A stretch of 64,000 nucleotides of DNA from Neobacillus sp. PS3-12 (GCF_030915385.1 NZ_CP133268.1:4996001-5060000), one strand, 5' to 3'. Shown: positions 1 to 9,423, numbered from the stretch's first letter. Notes: a model not told the origin generated them from the letters alone. Numbers and translations: made by a program.

Positions 1-603
1 CTGCCAGCGTTGAACCGTAATTACGCAATGAACGTTGCAGAGACGGCAAGCACTTTTGCAGAAAATATTATTGGCAATGCTACTGTAGCCAATGTGAAAA
101 CAAAAGAAGAAAAAATCACCTTGTTAAACGCAAAGCTCGGAAATGCCATTGCCATGTTTATGAACATACATGCCCGTTTTCTATTTGAAGACCGATTCTA
201 TGCTGAGCGTTCAAAAGGGATTGTGTCTGAACAACAATTAAATGAATTAATGGTTAATGCACAAAAAGAAGCGTATTGTGATAGCTTATCAGGTTACCAC
301 CCGCATTTCTGGTGCAGCAAATTACACTTCTTTATTGATGATGTGCCATTCTATAATTTCCCGTATACCTTTGGTTTCTTATTCAGCCTAGGCATTTATG
401 CTGAATTTTTAAAGAATCCGCATGGATTTGAGGACAAATATATTGCTCTATTGCGAGACACGGCTTCAATGAAAGTGGAAGAACTTGCGAAGAAACATTT
501 AGGAGTTGATCTGACAAAACCGACGTTCTGGGAGGACGGTATACAAATAATGGAAAGTGATGTAAAAGAATTTATCAGGTTAACGGATGAACTTATCAAA
601 TAA
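1..603 (+). CDS. M3 family oligoendopeptidase (PepF-like), C-terminal part
   Basis: The reading frame is open from base 1, so only the last 200 or so residues are present. The sequence (conserved run NVAETASTFAE near the start, then a helical domain with SGYHPHFWCSKLHFF and FYNFPYTFGFLFSLG) matches the C-terminal half of M3 zinc oligoendopeptidases, which cut short cytoplasmic peptides. The HExxH zinc motif would lie upstream of the window and cannot be checked. A strong hairpin terminator follows the stop. The exact subgroup (PepF or a related M3 enzyme) is open. Confidence 0.85.
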   Translation: MPALNRNYAMNVAETASTFAENIIGNATVANVKTKEEKITLLNAKLGNAIAMFMNIHARFLFEDRFYAERSKGIVSEQQLNELMVNAQKEAYCDSLSGYHPHFWCSKLHFFIDDVPFYNFPYTFGFLFSLGIYAEFLKNPHGFEDKYIALLRDTASMKVEELAKKHLGVDLTKPTFWEDGIQIMESDVKEFIRLTDELIK

Positions 604-611
604 ATCTACAT

Positions 612-650
612 AAAAAACCTTGGTAACGTGTAGTTATCAAGGTTTTTTTT
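612..650. terminator. Bidirectional intrinsic terminator
   Basis: An inverted repeat (AACCTTGGTAAC pairing with GTTATCAAGGTT) is flanked by A and T runs, so it can stop transcription of the peptidase gene on + and of the convergent Lin0512 gene on -. Confidence 0.85.
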
Positions 651-657
651 ATGTAGA

Positions 658-1020
658 TTAATAACCAACTTCGACTGATGCGACAACGATGTACATCATA
701 TCATTTTGATCTCCTTTTTCCTCCAAGACGATCCCGCTTGTTGTCAACATTCCGCCATCCATAACCTCTACAGTTTTGATTCCAAATGGCAAAACTTCTT
801 TAACAGCCTCAATATCGAGTTTCTCTTTGTCACATGGAACGGCCAGTTTTACATTCACTCTCATATTATCTCTATTGTTTTCTGGCAATACCGAACGAAT
901 ACCAGGCATAGAATTAAAGTGAATTGCATTTTGTACAGCACGAATGGCAGCTTTCGTAATATTTTGACCGTGAACATCAATCCCCATACCGGTTTCAATA
1001 AACATGATTTTTTCCATCAT
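658..1020 (-). CDS. Lin0512 family conserved protein
   Basis: A 120-residue protein of the Lin0512 family (conserved hypothetical, common in Firmicutes), recognised from the N-terminal FIETGMGIDVHGQNITKAA block and the overall length. No signal peptide or membrane segment. Function unknown; the small alpha/beta fold is presumed cytoplasmic. Two adjacent ATG codons are possible starts (1020 or 1017), both behind an AAGGAGA ribosome site. It is transcribed alone and converges on the peptidase gene across a shared terminator. Confidence 0.8.
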   Translation of the reverse strand: MMEKIMFIETGMGIDVHGQNITKAAIRAVQNAIHFNSMPGIRSVLPENNRDNMRVNVKLAVPCDKEKLDIEAVKEVLPFGIKTVEVMDGGMLTTSGIVLEEKGDQNDMMYIVVASVEVGY

Positions 1021-1216
1021 TGATTCACTCTCCTTTCTTTTCCTTTCTTCATTTTATCACCGATGGCTCCTGCATCAAAGCATGTCAATAGCATATGATT
1101 TGTAATCTGCAATGAAGCTTTTTAAATTTCATTCGTCCATATTGGACATTTGTACAATCATAACAAGTGTCTGAACATTAAAATGTAGTAATAACTTTAA
1201 AAGACGGTGGTTTTTA

Positions 1217-2683
1217 GTGGCGGTTATTTCAGGAAAGGAATATATCGATAGGATTAATCAAATGAAGGCAGAAGTTTGGATAGAAGGGGGGCAGGTTGAT
1301 GGCAATATTTCGGATCATCCAGCTTTTTCAGGGGTTATGAAAAGCCAAGCGAAATTATATGATCTTCAGCTTGAAAAGAAAGATATAATGACTGATCAAT
1401 CTCCTCAAACAGGTGAGAGAATTGGCCTATCCTTTCTTCAGCCTAAAACAAAAGAAGATCTGGAAAGACGGCGGCTCATGATTCAGGAATGGGCAAAAAC
1501 GAGTGCAGGAATGTTAGGCCGTTCCCCGGATTATATGAATACGGCTCTTATGGCATTTGCGGCAGCCTCTGACATATTTGCTGATGATCATAAAGCATTT
1601 GGAGATAATCTGTTAAATCTTTACGAAAAAGCAAAGCAAAACGATTTGTCTTTTACCCATACATTTATAAATCCACAAGTAAATCGATCTTCTTTGTACC
1701 TCGAAAATACTTCGGAAATCATCTCAGCCCAGACCATTCAAAAAAATGAAGATGGATTTGTCGTTAAAGGGGCACGTTTATTAGCAACACAAGGCGGGAT
1801 AACGGATGAGGTTCTCGTTTTTCCAACGGCATCTTCATCTTTTGATAAAAATTTTGCATACGCTTTTTCTATCCCAAGTAATACACCAGGATTAAAGTTT
1901 ATTTGTCGGGAGTCATTCCGATATAAGGAATCAGCCTTTGACCACCCGCTTGGATCAAGGTTTGATGAAATCGATACAATTGTTGTATTTGACAATGTAA
2001 AGGTTCCATGGGACCGTGTATTTTGTTATCAAAATCCCGAGGCTTCTCGTAAAATTTTTTCAGAAAGCAGCTTTTATCCGCTAACGGCACATCAAATTTT
2101 ATCGAGAAGAATTGTTAAAACAGAATTTATCCTTGGAGTTGCACAATTGCTTATCAAAACAATTAATGTCGGAGAATATCAGCATATTCATGAAAAGATA
2201 GCTGAAGTGATAGCAGGACTGGAAACTCTAAAGTCCCTATTGTTAGCCTCAGAATTGAATGCAAAATTGGATAAATGGGGGACAATGGTTCCCGATTTTA
2301 ACCCATTAAGTATTGCCATTTTCCTTTATCCGCGCCTTTATCCACGTTTTTGTGAGATCTTGCAGCAAATTGGAGCAAGTGGACTTGTATCCATTCCAAG
2401 TGAAGCTGACTTTGCTTCAGATATAAGTAACGACCTTGGAACATACCTGCAAGCTGCTAATGCTAATGCCCATGATCGGGTAAGACTTTTTCGGCTGGCA
2501 TGGGATATAAGCATGAGTGCATTTGGCACCAGGCAGTCGTTATATGAACGATACTTTTTCGGCGACCCTATCAAAATCGCCAGCAACATCTACCATAGCT
2601 ATGACAAAGAACCATGCACCAACTATGTTGAGGAATTCTTAAAAGGCACGGCCAGTAATTTGTTGGATGTTGGAGGAGAATGA
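1217..2683 (+). CDS. 4-hydroxyphenylacetate 3-monooxygenase (HpaB) family flavin monooxygenase
   Basis: A 488-residue protein of the HpaB/acyl-CoA-dehydrogenase-fold family, which hydroxylates phenols using FADH2 supplied by a separate reductase. Family signs are the start (SGKEYIDRI), the THTFINPQVNRS segment, the KGARLLATQGGITDEV beta region and the DNVKVPWDRVF motif. Starts at GTG behind a GGTGG ribosome site. It overlaps the next gene by 4 bases (ATGA), so the two are translationally coupled. No flavin reductase of the HpaC type is next to it. Related to the Bacillus YoaI type; the true substrate cannot be read from sequence. Confidence 0.85.
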   Translation: MAVISGKEYIDRINQMKAEVWIEGGQVDGNISDHPAFSGVMKSQAKLYDLQLEKKDIMTDQSPQTGERIGLSFLQPKTKEDLERRRLMIQEWAKTSAGMLGRSPDYMNTALMAFAAASDIFADDHKAFGDNLLNLYEKAKQNDLSFTHTFINPQVNRSSLYLENTSEIISAQTIQKNEDGFVVKGARLLATQGGITDEVLVFPTASSSFDKNFAYAFSIPSNTPGLKFICRESFRYKESAFDHPLGSRFDEIDTIVVFDNVKVPWDRVFCYQNPEASRKIFSESSFYPLTAHQILSRRIVKTEFILGVAQLLIKTINVGEYQHIHEKIAEVIAGLETLKSLLLASELNAKLDKWGTMVPDFNPLSIAIFLYPRLYPRFCEILQQIGASGLVSIPSEADFASDISNDLGTYLQAANANAHDRVRLFRLAWDISMSAFGTRQSLYERYFFGDPIKIASNIYHSYDKEPCTNYVEEFLKGTASNLLDVGGE

Positions 2684-3756
2684 TGGATAAAGAAATCAAT
2701 TTAGCTGATTCAGGAATTGAAATAGGTATTTATACTTTTGGGGAGCTGCTCAGCGATCCTCATACCGGTCAATTTATTCCGATGAAACAACGATTAGACG
2801 AAATAATCGAAGCAGCCAAGCTGGCAGATGAAGCAGGTCTTGATGTGTTTGGAATTGGTGAACATCATCGTCCGGATTTTGTGGTATCCTCTCCACAGGT
2901 AATTTTAGCTGCTATCGCCCAAAATACTAGCAGAATTAAGTTGATTAGCGCAACCACCGTTTTAAGCACAGTGGATCCTGTTCGATTATTTGAGGACTTT
3001 GCAACCTTAGATATTGTTTCAAAGGGCCGAGCGGAAATCGTAGCTGGAAGGGGTGCTTTTTTAGAATCATTTCAACTGTTCGGATATAACTTAAATGACT
3101 ATGATCGATTATTTTCAGAGAATATCGATCTCTTGTTAAAATTAAACGAAAATGAATGTATCTCCTGGAAAGGACATTTCCGATCAGAGCTTATGGATAT
3201 GGCCATTTCCCCTCGTCCAATTCAGCCAAGACTTCCCATTTGGATCGGTGTAGGAGGATCAAAAGAAAGCGCAGAACGTGCAGGGCGGCTGGGGACAGGA
3301 TTGATGCTCGCAGCACTTGGAGGGGAATCCGCACAATTTAAACCAATCGTGGAGTCCTATCGGCAAGAAGGTCTAAAAGCTGGACACCATTCCAACAAAC
3401 TTAAGGTAGCTATAGGGTCGCATGGGTATCTTGATAAAATTTCTCAAAAGGCTAAGGAAGAATTCTATCCATACTATATAAACTATTTCAAATCGTTTAT
3501 GAGAAATGGAAGGCTAATGAATATTCCCCGAACTGATTTTGAAAAAATGTCTGGCCCAAATAACAGTTTGTTTGTTGGAAGCCCGCAGGAAATTATCGAA
3601 AAGATTCTTCGTCAGCATGAATTATTTGGACATCAACGTTTTCTTGCGCAAATTGATATTGGCGGTCTTCCTTTCAAAAAAGTTGCTCAATGTATCGAGC
3701 TATTAGCAACAGAAGTGGCACCGATTATCCGCCGTGAAACGAAAAAAGGCTGCTAA
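2680..3756 (+). CDS. LLM-class flavin-dependent oxidoreductase
   Basis: A 358-residue bacterial-luciferase-like (LLM) TIM-barrel monooxygenase using FMNH2 or F420-like cofactor. Hallmarks are the N-terminal GIYTFGEL strand, LADEAGLDVFGIGEHHRPDF (residues about 48-67), the STVDPVRLFEDFATLD segment and PIWIGVGGSKESAERAG. It overlaps the HpaB-type gene by 4 bases and probably works with it in oxidation of an aromatic or sulfur-containing compound; this joint role is inference. Start at 2680 or the adjacent ATG at 2683. Confidence 0.85.
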   Translation: MMDKEINLADSGIEIGIYTFGELLSDPHTGQFIPMKQRLDEIIEAAKLADEAGLDVFGIGEHHRPDFVVSSPQVILAAIAQNTSRIKLISATTVLSTVDPVRLFEDFATLDIVSKGRAEIVAGRGAFLESFQLFGYNLNDYDRLFSENIDLLLKLNENECISWKGHFRSELMDMAISPRPIQPRLPIWIGVGGSKESAERAGRLGTGLMLAALGGESAQFKPIVESYRQEGLKAGHHSNKLKVAIGSHGYLDKISQKAKEEFYPYYINYFKSFMRNGRLMNIPRTDFEKMSGPNNSLFVGSPQEIIEKILRQHELFGHQRFLAQIDIGGLPFKKVAQCIELLATEVAPIIRRETKKGC

Positions 3757-3785
3757 AAATGTGATTTAGCAGCCGTAATTTTTTG
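3748..3785. terminator. Intrinsic terminator overlapping the stop codon
   Basis: GGCTGCTAAA pairs with TTTAGCAGCC, and the TAA stop of the LLM gene lies inside the left arm. A T run follows on +, and an A run (3742-3747) precedes it, so it can also serve the convergent phosphate transporter gene. Confidence 0.85.
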
Positions 3786-3806
3786 TCCAACTATGTTTTA
3801 AAAAAA

Positions 3807-4796
3807 CTATTTAAAAAATAGTTTCACGATGGAGACAATTATTCCAGCGATAACTGCTGAAATAGGTAAGGTGATGACCCAAGTAATAATCATCCTTCCA
3901 GCAACGCCCCAGTTCACACCACGTAACCGTTTAGCAGAACCCACACCTAAAATCGAACATGAAGCAACATGGGTGGTAGATACTGGAACCCCTAAAAAGG
4001 TTGCCCCCTGCATAATGGCAAAAGATGATAAATCTGCTGCAAACCCATTTATAGGTTCGACTTTGAATAATTTTTTGGCCACTGTTTTAATAATCCGCAT
4101 GCCGCCGATCATAGTTCCCGTACCCATTGCTGCTGCACAAAGGACCTGCACCCAAAATGGGACATTTAAATTAGATTGAAATCCGCCAGCCACCAAGGCA
4201 AAAACAATAATTCCCATTGTTTTTTGACCATCATTGCCACCATGGGAAAAAGCAGCAAGTCCTCCTGATAAAACCTGAAACGTTCTAAAACCACGGGTTA
4301 CACGGTGTGGATTTGCACTGGCAAAAATAATTCTTAATAATTTCATGAGGATAAAGCCGACACCAAAGGCTAAAAAGGGAGAAATAATTAACCCTTTAAT
4401 AATGTCAGCAAATCCTGACCAGTTAATCGAATGCCATCCTGCTCCAAAAATAACAGCACCAGCAACGGAGCCGATTAATGTATGTGATGATGAAGAAGGA
4501 ATACCAAAATACCAGGTAATAAGATTCCAAAAAATAGCAGATATTAACGCCGCAATGACAATTGCTAGGCCATTTTGAATCTGTGAGGGGTCAGCAATTT
4601 TTCCGCCAATGGATTTGGCAACAGCTTGTGAAGTGATTGCTCCAATAAAATTTAAACACCCTGCATAAATAACAGCAAATCGAGGTGATAGGGCTCTCGT
4701 CGAAACGGACATTGCTATTGCATTGGCAGTATCATGAAACCCATTAATGAAGTCAAAAACTAAGCCAAGAATAATGATCAAAATGATAATAGTCAT
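3807..4796 (-). CDS. pit: Inorganic phosphate transporter, Pit family
   Basis: A 329-residue polytopic membrane protein of the PiT family, low-affinity phosphate (metal-phosphate) uptake coupled to ions. The duplicated family signature is visible: FDFINGFHDTANAIA near the N-terminus and FSHGGNDGQKTMG in the middle, plus the GVPVSTTHV C-terminal repeat. The start at 4796 sits five bases behind GGAGG; an in-frame GTG at 4808 overlaps that ribosome site and is unlikely. It lies 46 bases after the DUF47 gene on the same strand, the usual DUF47-Pit operon order in Bacillaceae (ykaA-ykaB). Confidence 0.93.
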   Translation of the reverse strand: MTIIILIIILGLVFDFINGFHDTANAIAMSVSTRALSPRFAVIYAGCLNFIGAITSQAVAKSIGGKIADPSQIQNGLAIVIAALISAIFWNLITWYFGIPSSSSHTLIGSVAGAVIFGAGWHSINWSGFADIIKGLIISPFLAFGVGFILMKLLRIIFASANPHRVTRGFRTFQVLSGGLAAFSHGGNDGQKTMGIIVFALVAGGFQSNLNVPFWVQVLCAAAMGTGTMIGGMRIIKTVAKKLFKVEPINGFAADLSSFAIMQGATFLGVPVSTTHVASCSILGVGSAKRLRGVNWGVAGRMIITWVITLPISAVIAGIIVSIVKLFFK

Positions 4797-4842
4797 TAGA
4801 GCCTCCACATTTCGTAAATGATATTTTGCTTGTTAGAGGAGT

Positions 4843-5460
4843 TCAGGAATTTTTCATGATGATGGTTTCTAAAGTATTTGCCACCGATTGGCAATAATCC
4901 GATATTTTTTCAAGTTCTTCATAGATTTCTTTATATTGAATAATCCGAATTGGATCCTTTTCCGTTTCAAATAGGTGTTTGATAGCTTCACGTTCAATTG
5001 CATCGCATTTGGATTCAAAATCTTTAATTTTAATGGCATGTTCCCTGATTGGCAGTAACTTTTTATCGGATAGTAATGCAATCGCTTCAACAATTTCGTC
5101 TGTGCTTTTGCGGATCGCTTCAACGGATTTTAGCATGTATTCATCCGCTTGTGTGATGGAATACATTTCAAAGAGTGCTGCTGTGTTCTCTAAACCATCC
5201 AGAACATCATCCAAACTCATGGTTAATGACAGAATATCTTCTCGTTCAATTTGTGTGATAAAAGCATTATTTAATTCCATAATTACTTCATGAACAAAGG
5301 TGTCGCCCTTCGATTCATATTCCTTCATCTTTTCAGAAAAAATTTTAAGATCACTAACGTTGTTAAGTTTATAATCAGCAAAGTAATAGGCACTTTCTTT
5401 TATATTTGCAGCAATTTCAGTTAAAAAAATCGAAAATTTATCTTTCTTTTTTAACGCCAT
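4843..5460 (-). CDS. DUF47 family (PhoU-like) partner of the phosphate transporter
   Basis: A 205-residue, all-helical protein of the DUF47/PhoU-like family, which regulates or assists Pit transporters. It contains the typical MALKKKDKFSIFLTEIAANI start and the acidic SLDDVLDGLENTAALFEMY helix likely to bind metal. The ATG at 5460 has GGAGG seven bases upstream; the frame is open further upstream but has no ribosome site there. First gene of a two-gene operon with pit. The region upstream holds a RoxS-type small RNA whose terminator separates the two units. Confidence 0.9.
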   Translation of the reverse strand: MALKKKDKFSIFLTEIAANIKESAYYFADYKLNNVSDLKIFSEKMKEYESKGDTFVHEVIMELNNAFITQIEREDILSLTMSLDDVLDGLENTAALFEMYSITQADEYMLKSVEAIRKSTDEIVEAIALLSDKKLLPIREHAIKIKDFESKCDAIEREAIKHLFETEKDPIRIIQYKEIYEELEKISDYCQSVANTLETIIMKNS

Positions 5461-5575
5461 ACTCGTACCTCCACTGTGTTTTTTATAGGTAATCTGATTG
5501 TATTTTAGTTTTTTATTCTTTAATAATTTTTCCCATTTACTTGATTGCATACATATGTAATTAAACATCATCAAT

Positions 5576-5683
5576 GAAAAAGACCCTAGCAAACGGTGCT
5601 AGGGTCTTTTTCTAACAAAGGGGATGGGAGATAGTTTCTCACTTTCAAACAAAGGGGTATATGTTTGTTGTGATTCACTTCAT
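5576..5683 (-). ncRNA. roxS: RoxS/RsaE family regulatory small RNA, copy A
   Basis: On the minus strand the predicted 108-nt transcript carries the family hallmarks: a 5' part with GAATCACAACAAACATA, a first C-rich single-stranded block ACCCCTTTGTTTGA, then TCTCCCATCCCCTTTGTT, then a terminator hairpin (AGACCCTAGC pairing with GCTAGGGTCT) with a T5 tail. This is the order and wording of staphylococcal RsaE and Bacillus RoxS, trans-acting RNAs whose C-rich loops block the ribosome sites of central-metabolism mRNAs. The 5' end is estimated from the promoter. A second copy lies at 15645-15758. Confidence 0.93.
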
Positions 5684-5689
5684 GTGTTT

Positions 5690-5741
5690 AATTTACCACC
5701 TGACATAAAAGCTGACAATAATTTTGTGTATTTATTCACAA
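5690..5741 (-). promoter_or_regulatory. roxS copy A promoter with Rex-type palindromes
   Basis: On the minus strand: -35 TTGTCA (5718-5713), 17-base spacer, -10 TAAATT (5695-5690). An 18-bp palindrome TTGTG-N8-CACAA (5724-5741) is centred about 49 bases before the predicted start, and a second, weaker TTGTG-N8-CATGT box (5668-5685) covers the start itself. TTGTG-N8-CACAA is the Rex (NADH-sensing repressor) operator form and also resembles Fnr/ResD-type sites. The second copy has identical geometry. Confidence 0.75.
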
Positions 5742-5787
5742 ATATGTCGAATTTTGCTGATATTTTTCATTTCCATGAAAATGAAAA

Positions 5788-5830
5788 CATACTCTATAGG
5801 CAGACGAAAGTGTCTGCGCTATAGAGTATG
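5788..5830 (-). terminator. Long hairpin after the RND pump gene
   Basis: CATACTCTATAG pairs with CTATAGAGTATG around an inner GCAGAC/GTCTGC stem, giving a nearly perfect stem of about 18 pairs just beyond the stop of the RND transporter. The T tract on the minus side is short (GTTTTCATTTTC), so termination strength is uncertain. Confidence 0.65.
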
Positions 5831-5845
5831 AATGACTTAACGGCA

Positions 5846-8800
5846 CTATACTGATAGATTATTTTCAGCTTGTCTCTTTAGTCTTTGCTTCTTGGACTTT
5901 TTGAAATGGAATAGTTCATATACGACAGGTATTACAACTAATGTTAACAAGGTTGCAACTGCTAATCCGCCAATAACGACGATGGCCAAGCTTTGAGAGA
6001 CTAAGTTTCCTGTTTCCGCTTTTTTAAACAAAAGTGGCAGCATGGCAGATATCGTAGCGATCGCAGTCATCAGGATCGGCCTCATCCTAATAGATGCAGC
6101 TTCAACGACGGCATCCCGAATAATCATGCTTTTTTCGTTGTGTTTCACCCGATCTAAAAGAACAATGGCGTTTGTGACAACAATTCCAATTAACATTAAT
6201 GCACCAAGAAGGGCAGTAAGATCAACAGTAATTCTGCTTATGAGCAGCCCCAAAATCGCACCAACAGCGGCAAGCGGAAGAGAGAACAAAATGGAAATTG
6301 GAGCACGTATGGTTTTAAAAGTTATAACCATAATGAGAAATACAATCCCAATGGACATAGCCATTGTTGTAAATAAATCAGTAAAATCACTTGACTGCTG
6401 TGCACTAGCGCCACCAATCACAACATTTACGCCACTAGGGAGTTTGATAGGTTTTATCTTTTGTTTGTCACCAAAGATTTTTTTGTTTATTTTAGTGGTA
6501 ACCTCGGAAAGATTCTTTGCATCAACCGAAGCGACAATTTCCACATATGGATTTCCATCTTTATGATATTGAGTGGTAGGTTGTTCTTGCTGTGATAATG
6601 TTGCAATCGTCGATACAGGAGCCATCCCTGTTGGTGTCATAACCAGAATGTTTTTCAAGTCATCAGGTGATTTCGGATCCAGCATAGGATCTAGAAAAAC
6701 AGTTGTTTTTTGGTTATTTATATTAATGGTCCCAAGGGGTGTTTTGTTGAGCATCACACTAAGCTGTTGTGCGAGCTGCTGCGGATTTCCCTTTGCAGGA
6801 TCAATTTCAAACGAATAAACAGTTTTCTTCTTTTCTTCATTTGTTGAAATTTTTTCGATTCCGCTAATATTTTTTATCGCATTTGTTATTTTACCTGATG
6901 TTGCTGTAAGCTGATCTAATTGGTCACCAACAATGTCGATTTTAATCTGTGGTGAACCGCTGCCCATTAAGGACGAGGCTCCTGCTGTTAAGTCTGCATC
7001 TGGATAACTGTCTTTTTGATCAGTTATTTTTTTAACAATAAGGTCAGTATCTTTTTTATCTTTCAATACAACACTAATGGAACTTTTTGTGGGTGAGTCT
7101 ACAGCACCGTATTGAATTGCATCAGCGCTATTTCCAAGAGTTGTACCGACATCTTTTACTTCTTTTTGCGCCAGGATAAACTCTTCTAGCTTGAGTGTAC
7201 CCGCTGTTACAGTTTTAAGAGGTGTTTTATTTGGGTAATCAAGGTAAACTTGAACAAAGTCAGCTGAAGAATTGTCAACTGCTCCTTTTGGCATGGCAGA
7301 ATATACACCGATTGATCCTGCAAATAGCAAGAACGATAATAACAGGACAACCCATTTATGGTTCAATGACCAAGTTAAAAGCTTTTTAAATTTGACCGAT
7401 GGCGTATGTTTGTGAAGCTTTGCATGTCGCAATAAAGCGGAACTCATCAAAGGTACTACCGTCAAAGCAACCATCAATGAGGCGAGTAAAGAGTAAGTAA
7501 TGGTTAAGGCAAATGGCAGCACGAAGTCTTGAAGACTTCCATTAACAAAACCAATTGGTAAAAAGACGGCAACAGTTGTTAATGTTGATGCTGTAATGGC
7601 TCTTGAAACTTCCTTGGTTGCATCAATCACTAGCTGCATGGAAAACTTCTCATTTTGCATTTTTCGGAAAATGTTCTCAATAACAACGATACTGTCATCC
7701 ACTAAACGTCCGACCGCTACTGCTACTCCGCCTAATGTTAGGATATTTAATGTGACACCTGAGCGGGATAATAAGAAAAGGGTAAGTGCCAATGAAAGCG
7801 GTATAGAAATGATTGTGATAAAGGTAGAACGAATGTTACGTAAAAACAGCATGATGATAATGGTAGCAAAGAAGGCTCCAAGAAGTACTTCTTTCATCAT
7901 TGATTGTACAGAGTTTTCAACCATATCAGCTGTGGCAATCACAATGGATGAATGGGATTGTTTATACTTTTTGTTCATCTCACTAACGGTATTTCTAATT
8001 TTTTTAGTGACGGATACGGCATTGGAATTGCCGTCTTTAGCAATGACTAAAATTAACCCTTCTTTTCCGTTAATGCGTGTTAATGTATCCTTTGGTTTTT
8101 CAATCGAAACAGCTGCAATATCTTTTAAGGCTACGCCAGGAGCTACCGTTACATTCTCTACTTTGCTAATGCTGTCAATGTTCCCAACCACGTTGATATT
8201 GCTTGTTTTTCCATCGATTGTCTTTTCCCCTACAGCAACAGCGTTATTCTGTCCTTGCAGGCTTTCAAGGATCGATTGCAGTGGTACTTGCTTCTCTGCC
8301 ATTAAGGAATTGTTTACTTTTACGGAAACATATGATGCAGGAGGTCCAATTGTTTGTAACGAACCAATGCCTTTAATGTCTTTGTAGGATGGGATAATTT
8401 TTTTCTGTGCAAGGTCTAAATTTTGGGGTGTCAGACCATCTTTGAAGGTAAGGGCAATTTCAGCAATGGAGATCATAGAGGTATTTAGCTGCACAACAGT
8501 TGGTTTTGACACATTTTGCGGCAGCTGTACTTTGCTTAAAGCATCTTGTACTTCTTGTTTTGCTGCTTTCATGTCTGTCTTTGAATCATAAGAAATATCA
8601 ATCTTCGAGTAGCCATCACCAGTTGTTGAAAAAATATTGGTTTTTCCTTTTACCCCAGAAAGCAAGCTTTCAATTGGTGAGGTAACGTCACTTTCCATTG
8701 TTTTTGAATCCGTTCCTTGCCCCATGACAACGACAGTTACCAATGGCTGGTCAGCAGAAGGCAAAAATTCCATAGGCAGAGTCAAATAGCTAATCACACC

Positions 8801-8875
8801 CATAATTAGGATCAGAATCGACATAATACTGACAGCTGCATTGTTTTTAAATGCCCATTTTGTAAACCAAGACAT
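5846..8875 (-). CDS. RND family efflux transporter (SwrC/AcrB-like)
   Basis: A 1009-residue resistance-nodulation-division pump, the usual length for the family. Visible features: N-terminal TM helix (residues about 12-32) followed by LPMEFLPSADQPLVTV, large extracytoplasmic porter domains, GGVAVAVGRLVDDSIVVIENIFR of helix 4 with the proton-relay Asp pair, and the duplicated second half ending MLIGIVVTNAIVLLDRVKH and IRMRPILMTAI. Closest in type to Bacillus SwrC, which exports surfactin and other amphiphiles. ATG at 8875 lies behind AGGAGG. The gene is monocistronic; no membrane-fusion partner is adjacent, which is normal for this Gram-positive subgroup. Confidence 0.92.
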   Translation of the reverse strand: MSWFTKWAFKNNAAVSIMSILILIMGVISYLTLPMEFLPSADQPLVTVVVMGQGTDSKTMESDVTSPIESLLSGVKGKTNIFSTTGDGYSKIDISYDSKTDMKAAKQEVQDALSKVQLPQNVSKPTVVQLNTSMISIAEIALTFKDGLTPQNLDLAQKKIIPSYKDIKGIGSLQTIGPPASYVSVKVNNSLMAEKQVPLQSILESLQGQNNAVAVGEKTIDGKTSNINVVGNIDSISKVENVTVAPGVALKDIAAVSIEKPKDTLTRINGKEGLILVIAKDGNSNAVSVTKKIRNTVSEMNKKYKQSHSSIVIATADMVENSVQSMMKEVLLGAFFATIIIMLFLRNIRSTFITIISIPLSLALTLFLLSRSGVTLNILTLGGVAVAVGRLVDDSIVVIENIFRKMQNEKFSMQLVIDATKEVSRAITASTLTTVAVFLPIGFVNGSLQDFVLPFALTITYSLLASLMVALTVVPLMSSALLRHAKLHKHTPSVKFKKLLTWSLNHKWVVLLLSFLLFAGSIGVYSAMPKGAVDNSSADFVQVYLDYPNKTPLKTVTAGTLKLEEFILAQKEVKDVGTTLGNSADAIQYGAVDSPTKSSISVVLKDKKDTDLIVKKITDQKDSYPDADLTAGASSLMGSGSPQIKIDIVGDQLDQLTATSGKITNAIKNISGIEKISTNEEKKKTVYSFEIDPAKGNPQQLAQQLSVMLNKTPLGTININNQKTTVFLDPMLDPKSPDDLKNILVMTPTGMAPVSTIATLSQQEQPTTQYHKDGNPYVEIVASVDAKNLSEVTTKINKKIFGDKQKIKPIKLPSGVNVVIGGASAQQSSDFTDLFTTMAMSIGIVFLIMVITFKTIRAPISILFSLPLAAVGAILGLLISRITVDLTALLGALMLIGIVVTNAIVLLDRVKHNEKSMIIRDAVVEAASIRMRPILMTAIATISAMLPLLFKKAETGNLVSQSLAIVVIGGLAVATLLTLVVIPVVYELFHFKKSKKQRLKRQAENNLSV

Positions 8876-9423
8876 TTTAAAAATTCCTCCTATTATGTAT
8901 ATTTTTTCACATAGTGAATAACAAAGGTAACCTGTCAATTGATAGAAAAGATCTATTAGTTACCCATTAGTAGTAACATCCTCCTTAGTTTATTTATCCT
9001 AATCTTTCAGAACAACCTAAATATAAAATATCTTGTTCAAAGTGTAAAGAATAATTTACCAGTTTTTGTGTAATTTGGATTTTTAGAGAGTTATTTGTAA
9101 GAATATGAAGGACCAGAAAAATGAAATGTAAATTAAAAGGGAATTTAAAATTTTGGATTCCCTTTTGTGTTTCTTTGTAAGAAATTAATTTGAAATCTGT
9201 AAGATTCCTGTAAGCTTACTTTCTTGTAGTTAAGTTAAAAAAATATCCTTTAGTTGAATGAAAAGGCCCTAAGTAAACGGTGCTTAGGGTCTAAATGCAA
9301 TCTAATAATTGATCTATATCAATGGAAAATATTCTGCAATCAAGTAACCTCAGACTATAGTAAAGAAAGGTTTCGTTCATTGAAAACCTTTGGTGAAATA
9401 ACTTGATGCAGGATGTGAAAGTG
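8876..9423. other. Gene-free region between RND pump and UvrC-like gene
   Basis: No credible coding sequence. It contains a perfect GTTAC-N9-GTAAC inverted repeat (8959-8977), a possible operator for the divergent RND gene; a hairpin with a weak T tract on + (about 9134-9168, AAAAGGGAAT pairing with ATTCCCTTTT); and a hairpin (about 9265-9292) whose loop text matches the terminator of the RoxS copies but without the RNA body. Confidence 0.5.
9265..9292. repeat. RoxS-terminator-like hairpin without RNA body
   Basis: GCCCTAAGTAAACGGTGCTTAGGGT resembles the terminators of both RoxS copies (shared AAACGGTGCT core). The C-rich blocks (AAAGGGG on +) are absent next to it. It may be a degenerate third copy or simply a shared terminator form. 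Confidence 0.45.

Noticed and set aside
5624..5824. 66-codon + strand frame
   Set aside because: It lies antisense to RoxS copy A; its base pattern is explained by the sRNA and its promoter.
7596..8387. Long + strand frame inside the RND pump gene
   Set aside because: Shadow of a well-supported gene on the other strand, without ribosome site or family match.
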